NCBI GenBank assembly: GCA_902580445.1
Contig: CACHKQ010000005.1
Span: 1 to 49,332, forward strand
Direction of reading: 5' to 3'
Source: an uncultured Pelagibacteraceae bacterium
GTDB taxonomy: Bacteria; Pseudomonadota; Alphaproteobacteria; Pelagibacterales; Pelagibacteraceae
DNA: 49,332 nucleotides
Below, in pieces: positions 1 through 8,115 of this stretch (its first letter is position 1; every line of letters starts with the position of its first letter). The notes below the pieces were generated by a model. The model was not told the DNA's origin. It ran no database searches and worked only from the letters and a program-made list of their open reading frames with translations. The translations under genes were made by a program, and so were the position numbers.

Positions 1-477
1 AACTCTGTTGGAGAATTTTATTCAATAGCTATTACTAATAATCATCAAAAAGCAGACACTGGCACGAAGATGATTCATCTTGGAAAAAACACGAAAAGTA
101 AAATTATTTCAAAAGGAATATCAGCTGGTAAAGCCGACAACACTTACAGAGGTTTAGTTGATATATCTAGAAAAGCAAAAAATTCAAGAAATTATACTCA
201 ATGTGACTCACTTCTAATGGGAAACAAATGCGGAGCACATACTGTTCCCTACATTAAAAATAAAAATTCATCTTCAACAATTGAGCATGAAGCAACCACA
301 TCAAAAATAAACGAGGAACAATTATATTATTGTAATCAAAGAGGACTTAACCAAGAAGAGGCAGTGAGTTTAATTGTAAATGGCTTCTGCAAAGAAGTTT
401 TACAACAATTACCAATGGAATTTGCTGTGGAGGCTCAAAAATTAGTAGGTATTAGTTTGGAAGGAAGTGTGGGTTAA
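1..477 (+). CDS. sufB: Fe-S cluster assembly scaffold SufB (3' part only)
   Basis: The reading frame is open from base 1, so the gene begins upstream and only about the last 158 residues are present. SufB is the scaffold subunit of the cytoplasmic SufBC2D complex on which Fe-S clusters are built. The visible C-terminal beta-helix and helical end carry the family signature CGAHTVPY, with the cysteine proposed as cluster or sulfur acceptor, and the EHEATTS motif containing the conserved glutamate. The frame ends in TAATG, where the stop overlaps the start of the next gene by one base, so translation is probably coupled. It heads the SUF gene run that follows. Assignment is secure from these motifs and the sufC/sufD neighbours. 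Confidence 0.96.
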   Translation, partial: NSVGEFYSIAITNNHQKADTGTKMIHLGKNTKSKIISKGISAGKADNTYRGLVDISRKAKNSRNYTQCDSLLMGNKCGAHTVPYIKNKNSSSTIEHEATTSKINEEQLYYCNQRGLNQEEAVSLIVNGFCKEVLQQLPMEFAVEAQKLVGISLEGSVG

Positions 478-908
478 TGGAAAATAGATTTCATTTAGCT
501 ATACCTGCAGGGGACTTGGACAAGGCAATAAAATTTTATTGTGATACTTTAGGCTGTAGTAGAGGTAATGCAGAATTTAAATATCCAGACGCCTGGGCTG
601 ATATTAATTTTTGGGGAAATGAATTAACATTGCATGCAACAGATCCTAATAAAAAAAATGCAAGTGAGAGACATAACGTAGATATGGGAAACGTTACTGT
701 CCCACATTTTGGAGTTCATTTAGATGCAGAAACTTTTAAAAATTTAAAAGAAAGACTTATTAGTAAAAAAATTAAGTTTATAGATCCACCATATATAAGG
801 TTTGAAGGTGAAGATATTGAACAAGAGACCATGTTCTTAGAAGACCCAAACGGAAATTGTATGGAAATCAAAACCATGAAAAATCCTAATACATTATTTA
901 AAAAGTAA
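477..908 (+). CDS. VOC-family (glyoxalase/dioxygenase fold) protein inside the suf operon
   Basis: A 143-residue single-domain vicinal-oxygen-chelate protein. His6 on the first strand, His77 or His81 in the PHFGVHL segment and Glu130 in the CMEIK strand fit the usual metal-binding set of this fold, and EDPNGN is the typical VOC C-terminal signature. The substrate cannot be read from sequence; relatives include glyoxalases, extradiol dioxygenases and resistance proteins. Its start overlaps the sufB stop by one base and sufE begins one base after its stop, so it is transcribed and probably translated with the SUF genes. A role in metal or thiol chemistry linked to Fe-S assembly is only an inference from position. 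Confidence 0.85.
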   Translation: MENRFHLAIPAGDLDKAIKFYCDTLGCSRGNAEFKYPDAWADINFWGNELTLHATDPNKKNASERHNVDMGNVTVPHFGVHLDAETFKNLKERLISKKIKFIDPPYIRFEGEDIEQETMFLEDPNGNCMEIKTMKNPNTLFKK

Positions 909-909
909 A

Positions 910-1323
910 ATGAAACTAGATATTAAGCTAAACGAATACAAAAAAAATATCGATTCTTTAAAGGCTATAGAAAGTCTGGAAGTTTATAGATGGCTCATTT
1001 CGTTGGGCGAAAAATTAAATGACGACCCTCTTAGCAAAGAAAGAAGAACTATTAAAAATAAAGTAAAAAGTTGTCAGTTTGAATTATATGTGGATTATGA
1101 AAATGGACGATTTAAATCCTGGAGCAAGGCTATGGTTTCAGCTGGGTATGCTTACATTTTAATAGATATTTTTAACTCTTTACCGATTGAAGAAGCAAAA
1201 AAAATCACAATAGATGATTTTAAGAAAATTAAAATGGATGAGTTACTGACTATGAGTAGAAAAACTGGCTTCTATGAAATGATAGAAATAATGATAGGTA
1301 AATTAAAAAATGTTGGAAATTAA
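910..1323 (+). CDS. sufE: Sulfur acceptor protein SufE
   Basis: A 137-residue SufE-family protein. SufE takes persulfide sulfur from the cysteine desulfurase SufS and passes it to SufB. Cys55 in the segment VKSCQFELYV matches the position of the sulfur-accepting cysteine of the family, followed by the usual pattern of strand, hydrophobic helix (AYILIDIF) and C-terminal helices. Length is normal. It starts one base after the VOC gene, and its last 14 bases overlap sufC. The operon also encodes a SufU, which in other bacteria does a comparable job, so two candidate sulfur-relay partners for one SufS are encoded side by side. Confidence 0.92.
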   Translation: MKLDIKLNEYKKNIDSLKAIESLEVYRWLISLGEKLNDDPLSKERRTIKNKVKSCQFELYVDYENGRFKSWSKAMVSAGYAYILIDIFNSLPIEEAKKITIDDFKKIKMDELLTMSRKTGFYEMIEIMIGKLKNVGN

Positions 1324-2044
1324 AAACCTTAAAGCATCGATTAATAACAGAAACATTCTAAAAGGTTTAAATTTAAAAATTAATCCTGGAGAAGTTCATG
1401 CGATTATGGGTCCAAATGGATCTGGCAAAAGTACTTTGGCTAATATTTTATCTGGCAAAAGCGGTTATGAAATAACGGGTGAATTAAAATATCAAGGTAA
1501 AGATCTTAAAGATATACCTGTAGAAGAAAGAGCACAAAAAGGAATTTTTTTGGCATTTCAATATCCGCTGGAAATCCCCGGTGTTAATACAAATAATTTT
1601 CTTAAAACTTCTTTAAATACTATAAGAAAAGCTAGGGGCCAAAAAGAAATCGATACAATTAATTTTTTAAAATTAGTTAAAGAAAAATCAAAGGAATTAG
1701 GTATTGATGAAAAAATTCTTTCTAGGCAACTAAATGTAGGCTTTTCGGGGGGAGAAAAGAAAAAAAATGAAATTCTACAAATGAAAATTTTAGATCCAAA
1801 TTTAGTTGTTCTAGATGAGACAGACTCTGGATTGGATATTGACGCACTAAAAACTATTGCTGATGGTGTTAATACATCAAGAAATAAAGAAAAAGCTTTT
1901 TTAGTTATAACTCATTATCAAAGACTTCTTGATTATATTAAGCCAGATCATGTCCACGTTTTATCAGACGGAAAAATAATCAAATCAGGAACTAGAGAAC
2001 TTGCACTAGAGTTAGAAAAAAAAGGTTATAAAAAAATAAATTAA
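1310..2044 (+). CDS. sufC: SUF complex ATPase SufC
   Basis: A 244-residue ABC-type ATPase that drives conformational change in the SufBC2D scaffold. The ATPase motifs are complete: Walker A GPNGSGKST at 34-42, Q-loop near FQYPLEIPG, signature FSGGE at 145-149, Walker B VVLDE at 166-170 followed by the SufC-type TDSGLD, and the switch histidine His202. The first residues MLEIKNLKA align with the normal SufC start, so the 14-base overlap with sufE appears real. sufD begins immediately after the stop codon. Confidence 0.97.
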   Translation: MLEIKNLKASINNRNILKGLNLKINPGEVHAIMGPNGSGKSTLANILSGKSGYEITGELKYQGKDLKDIPVEERAQKGIFLAFQYPLEIPGVNTNNFLKTSLNTIRKARGQKEIDTINFLKLVKEKSKELGIDEKILSRQLNVGFSGGEKKKNEILQMKILDPNLVVLDETDSGLDIDALKTIADGVNTSRNKEKAFLVITHYQRLLDYIKPDHVHVLSDGKIIKSGTRELALELEKKGYKKIN

Positions 2045-3298
2045 ATGATTGAAAATTTTAAAATTGATTCTAACGAAATTGATAAAATAAAACATATAAA
2101 CAGGGATGATAAAAATTTTAGGATTGAAAATTTAAATTCATTTAATAGTTTAGGTTTTCCAGGTAAAAAAGAGGAAGATTGGAAATTTTCAGATACTAGA
2201 GCAATATTTTCAAAAAACTTTGGAAAATTGAGTTTAGATAATTCAAATTCTAAAGAGACAGATATTAAATTAATAAAAGATTTTGATCATAATTATATGT
2301 TTTTAGTAAATGGCAAACTAATTAAAAGTGATTTTAAATTTGAAGATAAAAGCAAAATAAAAATATCTAATTATCATGAAGAGAAATTTTCTGAAAAAAA
2401 AAGCGAAAATCCATTTATTTGTTTAAACCATGCTTTATCAAATAGTGGATACTATTTAGAAATTAAAGAGGGATATAAATTTGAAAAAGTATTAGTCATT
2501 TATAATCTTTTTACAAAAGATCTTTCGAGCCAAATACTCAACAATAAAAACAAAATAGTTATAAAAAAAAATTCAGAGCTACACACTGTTAATTACACAA
2601 TAAATCGATCAAAAAATAAATTTATAAATAATTCTTATGAAAGCACAATACTTTTTGAAAACTCAAAATTCAAAAATATTTGTATTCAAGCAGGTAAAAG
2701 TGATGGCTTCTTTCATAAATTTTCAAATAATAAACTTTTATCCGGTTCTAATTTTTCAAGCTTTATTTTTTCTTCTGGTCTAAAATTTTATAAGCAGGAT
2801 ATTAATGTTGATTTAGAGGGTGAAAATTCTGAATGTGATATTAAAGCCGCTCTTTTTTTAGATAACGATGAACACCAAGAAATTAAAACTAAAATTAATC
2901 ATTTAGTTCCTAATTGTAAAAGTTATCAAAAAATCAAAAATGTTTTAGACTCTGAAGGCAAAGGAATTTATCAAGGAAAAATTTATGTTAAAGATATTGC
3001 TCAAAAAACAAACGCATATCAACTAAGTAAAGCATTACTTTTAGATGATAATTCTGAATTTAACTCTAAACCCGAACTTGAAATTTATGCTGATAATGTG
3101 AAATGTTCTCACGGCTCCACATCAGGAAGTGTTGATGAGAATTCAATTCACTATTTAATGACAAGAGGATTGACTAAAAGGGAAGCAATTCAACTTTTAA
3201 TTAATGGATTTCTCAATGAAATAATCAGTGAAATAAAAAGTTCCTCTATAAGAAAATTTGTTGAAAATAAAATAGAACTTCAAATACATGGATACTAA
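2045..3298 (+). CDS. sufD: SUF complex subunit SufD
   Basis: A 417-residue SufD, the paralogue of SufB in the SufBC2D scaffold. The C-terminal half shows the SufB/D core: the segment KCSHGSTSG contains the conserved histidine implicated in iron handling, followed by the helical end (RGLTKREAIQLLINGF) that contacts SufC. The N-terminal region is lysine-rich and less conserved, as is usual. The GKKEEDWKFSDT segment is the typical SufD N-terminal motif. It starts directly at the end of sufC and overlaps sufS by 11 bases. Confidence 0.94.
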   Translation: MIENFKIDSNEIDKIKHINRDDKNFRIENLNSFNSLGFPGKKEEDWKFSDTRAIFSKNFGKLSLDNSNSKETDIKLIKDFDHNYMFLVNGKLIKSDFKFEDKSKIKISNYHEEKFSEKKSENPFICLNHALSNSGYYLEIKEGYKFEKVLVIYNLFTKDLSSQILNNKNKIVIKKNSELHTVNYTINRSKNKFINNSYESTILFENSKFKNICIQAGKSDGFFHKFSNNKLLSGSNFSSFIFSSGLKFYKQDINVDLEGENSECDIKAALFLDNDEHQEIKTKINHLVPNCKSYQKIKNVLDSEGKGIYQGKIYVKDIAQKTNAYQLSKALLLDDNSEFNSKPELEIYADNVKCSHGSTSGSVDENSIHYLMTRGLTKREAIQLLINGFLNEIISEIKSSSIRKFVENKIELQIHGY

Positions 3299-4505
3299 AG
3301 AGATTAAATCAAAATTCCCGATCTTTAAAAACAAGGTAAACGGTAAACAGCTGGTTTACCTCGATAGTGCCAATTCATCACAAAAACCAAAAACTGTGAT
3401 TGATAGAATTTCAAAATTTTATTCAAAAGAATTTTCAAATATAGGTAGAAGCGTACATTCACTAGCGGTAACAGCAACAAATCGTTTTGAAGAAACAAGA
3501 GACCTTGTGCAAAAATATATTAATGCAAAATACAGAGAGGAAATTATTTTTACTAAAAATGCAACAGAAGCTATTAATTTAGTTGCATCCACTTATGGTG
3601 AAAAATTTATTGAAATGGGAGATGAAATTTTAATAACAGACTTAGAACATCACGCAAATTATGTTCCATGGCACTTTATCAGAGAAAAGAAAGGAGCAAT
3701 TATTAAGTTTGCTAAGTGCAATGACAAGGGAGAAGTTGATATTGATGAGATTAAAAAATTAATTACAAATAAAACAAAAATTATTGCCATAACTCATATA
3801 TCAAATGTAACTGGCGCTATAATGCCAATTAAAAAGATCGTCGATCTTGCAAGCCAGAAAAAAATTCCTGTTTTAGTAGATGGTTGCCAAGGTGCACCGC
3901 ATGTAAAAGTAGACATGCAAGAATTAGGTTGTGATTTTTATGCAATCTCATGTCACAAAATGTATGGACCCACAGGTGTTGGTATTCTTTATGCTAAAAA
4001 AAAATGGGCTGATGTTTTACCCCCATATCAGGGTGGTGGCGGCATGATAGAAGAAGTTAAAAAGGATAATATTACATTTCCAGGCAGTCCAACGAAATTT
4101 GAATCTGGAACATTACAAACCGCAGAAGTAGTTGGGTTTTCTGAGTCTATAAAATTTATAGAAGATGTTGGAATTAAAAATATTATGAAGCATGAAAAAG
4201 AAATTTTAGAATATGGTTTAGAAAAAATTAAAAAAAATAATTCTGTAAAAATTATTGGTGAACCAAAAAATAGAGGATCAATAATTTCCTTTACAATTAA
4301 AGGTATTCACCCGCATGATATAGCTACTATATTAGACGAAGATGGTGTTGCGATAAGAGCTGGACATCACTGTTGCCAAATTCTACATGATAAAATGGGA
4401 CTTGCAGCATCAGCCAGAGCATCTTTGGGTATTTATAATTCAAAAGAGGATATAGATATCTTAAGTAATGCAATAAAAAAATGTAATAAGATATTTAATA
4501 ATTAA
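3288..4505 (+). CDS. sufS: Cysteine desulfurase SufS
   Basis: A 405-residue class V aminotransferase-fold, PLP-dependent cysteine desulfurase. It converts cysteine to alanine and leaves a persulfide on its active-site cysteine. The PLP lysine is Lys224 in SCHKMYGPTG and the catalytic cysteine is Cys362 in RAGHHCCQ, the group II (SufS/CsdA) arrangement. Length matches the family. Downstream sufU starts immediately after the stop. Both SufE and SufU are present as possible sulfur acceptors, so the preferred partner cannot be decided from sequence alone. Confidence 0.97.
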   Translation: MDTKEIKSKFPIFKNKVNGKQLVYLDSANSSQKPKTVIDRISKFYSKEFSNIGRSVHSLAVTATNRFEETRDLVQKYINAKYREEIIFTKNATEAINLVASTYGEKFIEMGDEILITDLEHHANYVPWHFIREKKGAIIKFAKCNDKGEVDIDEIKKLITNKTKIIAITHISNVTGAIMPIKKIVDLASQKKIPVLVDGCQGAPHVKVDMQELGCDFYAISCHKMYGPTGVGILYAKKKWADVLPPYQGGGGMIEEVKKDNITFPGSPTKFESGTLQTAEVVGFSESIKFIEDVGIKNIMKHEKEILEYGLEKIKKNNSVKIIGEPKNRGSIISFTIKGIHPHDIATILDEDGVAIRAGHHCCQILHDKMGLAASARASLGIYNSKEDIDILSNAIKKCNKIFNN

Positions 4506-4970
4506 ATGGACATTAAGGAATTATATCAAGAGATAATCTTAGATCATGGAAAAAATCCAAGGAATAAAAGTATATGTAAGGATTTTAATAAAGATGCCAA
4601 AGGCCATAACCCACTTTGTGGTGACAAAGTACATATTTTTTTAAAATTAAATAATGAAAAGAAATTAGAAGATATTTCTTTTGAAGGTGAAGGTTGTGCA
4701 ATATCAATGGCATCTGCCTCTATAATGACAGAGATAATTAAAGGAAAACAATTTAATATAGCTAAAAAAATTCAAGAAGATTTTTTAAATATGATTAAAG
4801 AGGGTTCAAAACTTAACATGAATAGTCTCACTGATACTGAAAATATGACCATGATGTCACTATCTGGTGTTAAGAGATTTCCAATGAGAGTCAAATGTGC
4901 TACTCTAGCATGGCACACATTTGTGGAAGCAGTTGAAGGAAATAAAAAAATAGTAAATACAGAAAATTAA
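4506..4970 (+). CDS. sufU: SufU/NifU-type sulfur-transfer or scaffold protein
   Basis: A 154-residue IscU-fold protein. Cys38 and Asp40 (NPLCGDKV), Cys64 (EGEGCAIS) and Cys131 (RVKCATLAWH) form the conserved metal-binding set. The long segment between the second and third cysteines (about 67 residues, containing NMNSLTDTEN) is the insertion that separates SufU from IscU. In Gram-positive bacteria SufU is a zinc protein that receives sulfur from SufS. Here it follows sufS directly, with three bases before sufT. Calling it SufU rather than IscU rests on the insertion and on the SUF context. Confidence 0.9.
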   Translation: MDIKELYQEIILDHGKNPRNKSICKDFNKDAKGHNPLCGDKVHIFLKLNNEKKLEDISFEGEGCAISMASASIMTEIIKGKQFNIAKKIQEDFLNMIKEGSKLNMNSLTDTENMTMMSLSGVKRFPMRVKCATLAWHTFVEAVEGNKKIVNTEN

Positions 4971-4973
4971 TAA

Positions 4974-5276
4974 ATGGACGATTTAAAACAAAAAATTATT
5001 AAAGAAATAAAAAAAGTCTACGATCCTGAAATACCAGTAAATATTTATGAGCTGGGTCTTATATATAAGATAGATATTGATAAAAAAAATAATGTCAAAG
5101 TAGATATGACTTTAACAACACCTAATTGCCCTGTAGCTGATAGTTTGCCAAAACAAGTGAAGGAATATATAATGAATATTAAGGGAGTTTCTGATGTTAA
5201 ATTAAATTTAGTTTGGGATCCACCATGGGACAAATCTAAAATGTCAGAAGCTGCCAAATTGGAATTAAATTTATGA
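4974..5276 (+). CDS. sufT: SUF-associated MIP18/DUF59 protein SufT
   Basis: A 100-residue MIP18-family (DUF59, PaaD-like) protein, usually called SufT when located in SUF operons, with a role in Fe-S cluster maturation or carrier function. Visible signatures are DPEIPVNIYELGLIY near residues 17-31, the TTPNCP motif with Cys52, and the C-terminal VWDPPWDKSKMSE. It begins three bases after sufU and its ATGA overlaps the start of sufA by four bases. The biochemical role of the family is not fully settled. Confidence 0.93.
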   Translation: MDDLKQKIIKEIKKVYDPEIPVNIYELGLIYKIDIDKKNNVKVDMTLTTPNCPVADSLPKQVKEYIMNIKGVSDVKLNLVWDPPWDKSKMSEAAKLELNL

Positions 5277-5608
5277 GCGAACAAGTAATTAAATTGAGCG
5301 ACAACGCAGCGAATAGAATAAAAGAGATAATGTCAAAAGCTGACAACACAGCTATTGGAGTTAGAGTAGGAGTTAAATCTGGTGGATGTGCAGGAATGTC
5401 TTATATGATGGAGTATGCGAAAGAAGTAAAGAAAAATGAAGAAGTTATTGAGGATAAAGGGGTAAAAGTTTTTATTGATGCTAATGCAGTAATGTACCTT
5501 TTAGGAACCGAAATGGACTATAAGAAAGATAAATTTTCCTCACAATTTGTATTTATAAATCCTAACGAAACTGAACGTTGTGGTTGTGGAGAATCATTTA
5601 AGGTATAG
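5273..5608 (+). CDS. sufA: A-type Fe-S carrier protein (SufA/ErpA family)
   Basis: A 111-residue A-type carrier that moves assembled Fe-S clusters from the SUF scaffold to target apoproteins. The three conserved cysteines are Cys39 in GGCAGMSY and Cys103 and Cys105 in the C-terminal CGCGESF. Sequence alone does not separate SufA, IscA and ErpA cleanly; SufA is chosen from the operon. The start is set by the four-base overlap with sufT. Clients encoded nearby would include the Fe-S subunits of complex I. Confidence 0.92.
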   Translation: MSEQVIKLSDNAANRIKEIMSKADNTAIGVRVGVKSGGCAGMSYMMEYAKEVKKNEEVIEDKGVKVFIDANAVMYLLGTEMDYKKDKFSSQFVFINPNETERCGCGESFKV

Positions 5609-5615
5609 TGATTCT

Positions 5616-5798
5616 ATGAGAGATACTAAACATCTTGAAAGCTTTGCAAGACAAAGAGTTGAAAAAGAGAAAGAAAAAACTCTTTTTAAAAATAAAATCA
5701 AAGCTGTTCATAAAGGCGCTAATGGTACCTTTGAATACACAATAAAAGAGGGTATCAATAAGGGCAAAATAGCTGACGATAGAATTTTAAAAAAGTAA
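5616..5798 (+). CDS. Small lysine-rich unknown protein, last gene of the suf run
   Basis: A 60-residue protein starting at the ATG seven bases after the sufA stop; a longer in-frame version would begin inside sufA and is less likely. It is basic and strongly charged, with a likely N-terminal helix (HLESFARQRVEKEKEKT) and a short hydrophilic C-terminal part. There are no cysteines, signal peptide or membrane segment. It is probably co-transcribed with the SUF genes. It ends eight bases before the convergent minus-strand gene. I do not recognise a family; a role in Fe-S assembly is only suggested by position. Confidence 0.6.
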   Translation: MRDTKHLESFARQRVEKEKEKTLFKNKIKAVHKGANGTFEYTIKEGINKGKIADDRILKK

Positions 5799-5806
5799 TT
5801 TGAAAT

Positions 5807-6127
5807 CTATTTAGGAAGCTTCGTAGCACCAGTTTCTTGGTGAACTATCTTTCCGTCCTTAAATTTGTAATAAGACATAACTGCTTCTTTATTACCATCA
5901 TTATAACTTGTATAGGCGTGCATAAATCCAACTTCATTATTCTCAAAAAGAATTCTATGTTTATCTATCTTAACATCTTTCATTCCAACCCATTTAACCA
6001 CATCATCTTTAGACAAAGTCTTTCCAGATGAGTGCATCAAGAATTTAAAATCATCATGCATAACTTCTTTAGCACTATTTGTATCACCTTCATTTATTAT
6101 TTTAACCAATTTTTCTATTATAGACAT
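5807..6127 (-). CDS. NTF2-like (SnoaL-type) small protein
   Basis: A 106-residue protein with the layout of an NTF2-like/SnoaL cone-fold domain: an N-terminal helix (IIEKLVKIINEG), a HDDFKFLMHSSG strand and turn, a helix with SKDDVVKWVG, then strands ending in YYKFKDGKIVHQETG. Members range from ketosteroid-isomerase-like enzymes to accessory domains, so the substrate cannot be named. There is no signal peptide. It lies nine bases downstream of the secreted unknown at 6137-6523 on the same strand and may share its transcript with glnA upstream. Confidence 0.7.
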   Translation of the reverse strand: MSIIEKLVKIINEGDTNSAKEVMHDDFKFLMHSSGKTLSKDDVVKWVGMKDVKIDKHRILFENNEVGFMHAYTSYNDGNKEAVMSYYKFKDGKIVHQETGATKLPK

Positions 6128-6136
6128 CGTATTTAT

Positions 6137-6523
6137 TTAACCTTGGTAAATAGTTCTAGATAGTTTTTCTATCTTTTCTTTTGAACCGGGAATTAGATCG
6201 TAAGTAGATTTATTACACTCACTATTCTTTTTTTTATTAAAAGGTTTACCGTAAACTTTATCTACATAAACATTCATTCCTTTATTGATTTCGTCATTTT
6301 TAATACCTTCTTTGTTAAGATATTCCCTTATTACCTTAGATGCAGCTAAAGCTATCTCAATATCCTTTACCTCAACTGTATCTGCCGGCAATACAGCAGT
6401 AGCAGTATAATGACCAAGACATTCTATTGCATTTTCTTTTTGTGCTTTAGTTATATGACCAGCTGCAAAAGACGATATTATTACTGAGCTAGCTAGCATT
6501 AGTGATATAAAAATTTTTTTCAT
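6137..6523 (-). CDS. Secreted small protein of unknown function
   Basis: A 128-residue protein with a clear N-terminal signal peptide (MKKIF, then a hydrophobic stretch ending near SSFAAG), so export to the periplasm is expected. The mature part has two cysteines (in AIECLGHY and NSECNKS), which could pair in the oxidising periplasm. A strong ribosome-binding site, AAAGGAG on the minus strand at 6536-6542, lies about a dozen bases before the ATG. It sits between glnA and the NTF2-like gene. I do not recognise the family. Confidence 0.75.
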   Translation of the reverse strand: MKKIFISLMLASSVIISSFAAGHITKAQKENAIECLGHYTATAVLPADTVEVKDIEIALAASKVIREYLNKEGIKNDEINKGMNVYVDKVYGKPFNKKKNSECNKSTYDLIPGSKEKIEKLSRTIYQG

Positions 6524-6591
6524 AAAAAAAACTTACTCCTTTATTTCAAATAATTGTTTTAAAAATTGTCACACCTTAAATATATTCACTT

Positions 6592-7998
6592 TTAACAGCT
6601 GTAGTACATTTGAAACTCCATTGGATGTGGAGTGTGCTCAAAATTATAAATTTCTTCATATTTAAGAGCGATGTAAGCATCTATTTGATCATCAGTGAAA
6701 ACATTTCCTTGAGTTAAAAATTTTCTATCTTTGTCTAAGCTCTCCATAGCTTCTCTTAAAGAGCCGCAAACTGTTGGAATTTTTTTAACTTCAGACTCAC
6801 TTAAAGCATACAAATCTTTATCCAAAGATTTACCTGGATCGATTTTATTTTTAATTCCATCAAGACCAGCCATTAATAATGCAGAAAATGTTAAGTATGG
6901 GTTTCCAGCTGCATCAGGGAAACGAACTTCGCATCTAGCAGCTTTTTTACTTTGTGTAATTGGAATTCTACATGAAGCAGATCTGTTTCTTGCTGAGTAT
7001 GCCAATAATACAGGCGCTTCAAAGCCTGGTATTAATCTTTTATAACTATTAGTTGTTGCATTAGAGAAAGCATTTATCGCTCTAGCGTGTTTTAATATTC
7101 CTCCGATGTAGTGCAATGCCGTATCGGATAAACCTGCGTATTTATTTCCAGAAAATACCGCTGTACTTCCTTTCCATATTGATTGGTGACAGTGCATTCC
7201 AGAACCATTGTCACCTTTTACGGGTTTAGGCATAAAAGTTGCTGTCTTACCAAATGAATGTGTAACCATGTGTACTGCGTACTTATAAAGCTGAAGATTA
7301 TCTGCTTGATCAACTAATGTTCCAAAATACATTCCAAGCTCATGTTGGCTCGGAGCAACCTCATGGTGATGTTTTTCAACTTTAATTCCCATGTCCTTCA
7401 TTGCTTTTAAATATTCACTTCTCATATCCTGGGCACTATCAACAGGCGGAACTGGGAAATAACCACCTTTAATACCTGGTCTGTGACCCATATTTCCATT
7501 TTCATATTTTTTTCCAGTGTTATATGGACCTTCAGAACTATCAATTTGAAATCCTGTATGATTCATATCGTTTGAATATCTAACATCATCAAAAACAAAA
7601 AATTCAGGTTCTGGTCCGAAGTAAGCTTTATCTCCCACACCAGTTTTCTTTAAATATCCTTCTGCTTTTTTTGCTGTACCCCTTGGATCTCTTTCGTAAG
7701 GATCTTTTTTTATCGCATCAAGAATGTCACAAAATATATTAAGTGTATTGTGTGTAGTAAAAGGGTCTACGACTGTTCTTGATAAATCTGGTTTTAAAAT
7801 CATGTCGGACTCATTAATTGCTTTCCATCCAGCAATAGATGAACCATCAAAGAAAACTCCTTCGTTTAACATATCTTCATCAACTATTGTTGCATCCATA
7901 GTTACATGTTGAAGTTTTCCTCTTGGGTCTGTGAATCTTAGATCTACATATTCGATCTCTTTATCTTTTATAATCTTCCTTACTGAACTAGCGCTCAT
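6592..7998 (-). CDS. glnA: Glutamine synthetase type I
   Basis: A 468-residue GSI that makes glutamine from glutamate, ammonium and ATP. Signatures include the latch DGSS near residue 51, the metal and substrate segments PEPEFFVFD and GSGMHCHQS, the ATP-site [10 protein letters not shown] and the glutamate-binding region NRSASCRIP. Tyr397 in KDLYALS lies at the position of the adenylylated tyrosine of proteobacterial GSI-beta enzymes, so GlnE-type control is possible. An AAAGGG-like ribosome-binding site precedes the ATG. No glnB (PII) gene is adjacent, unlike the common glnB-glnA order. The leader is long for this window (see the promoter entry). Confidence 0.98.
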   Translation of the reverse strand: MSASSVRKIIKDKEIEYVDLRFTDPRGKLQHVTMDATIVDEDMLNEGVFFDGSSIAGWKAINESDMILKPDLSRTVVDPFTTHNTLNIFCDILDAIKKDPYERDPRGTAKKAEGYLKKTGVGDKAYFGPEPEFFVFDDVRYSNDMNHTGFQIDSSEGPYNTGKKYENGNMGHRPGIKGGYFPVPPVDSAQDMRSEYLKAMKDMGIKVEKHHHEVAPSQHELGMYFGTLVDQADNLQLYKYAVHMVTHSFGKTATFMPKPVKGDNGSGMHCHQSIWKGSTAVFSGNKYAGLSDTALHYIGGILKHARAINAFSNATTNSYKRLIPGFEAPVLLAYSARNRSASCRIPITQSKKAARCEVRFPDAAGNPYLTFSALLMAGLDGIKNKIDPGKSLDKDLYALSESEVKKIPTVCGSLREAMESLDKDRKFLTQGNVFTDDQIDAYIALKYEEIYNFEHTPHPMEFQMYYSC

Positions 7999-8095
7999 AA
8001 ATCCCTTTCAAATTGTTTAAAAAAACGTTTTACATTACCAAATTTTTACACTTCAAGTAGACAAAAAAAATATATGGCTGCTATGCGTTTTTTAC

Positions 8096-8101
8096 ATTAT
8101 A
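8096..8101 (-). promoter_or_regulatory. Candidate glnA -10 box
   Basis: On the minus strand these bases read TATAAT, a perfect sigma-70-type -10 box, about 97 bases before the glnA start codon. No good -35 box stands out at the usual distance. The implied leader would be near 90 bases. On the plus strand the overlapping bases 8098-8103 read TATACA and could serve the divergent nnrD gene. These are assignments by eye only. Confidence 0.4.
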
Positions 8102-8115
8102 CAATTCCTAATTGA

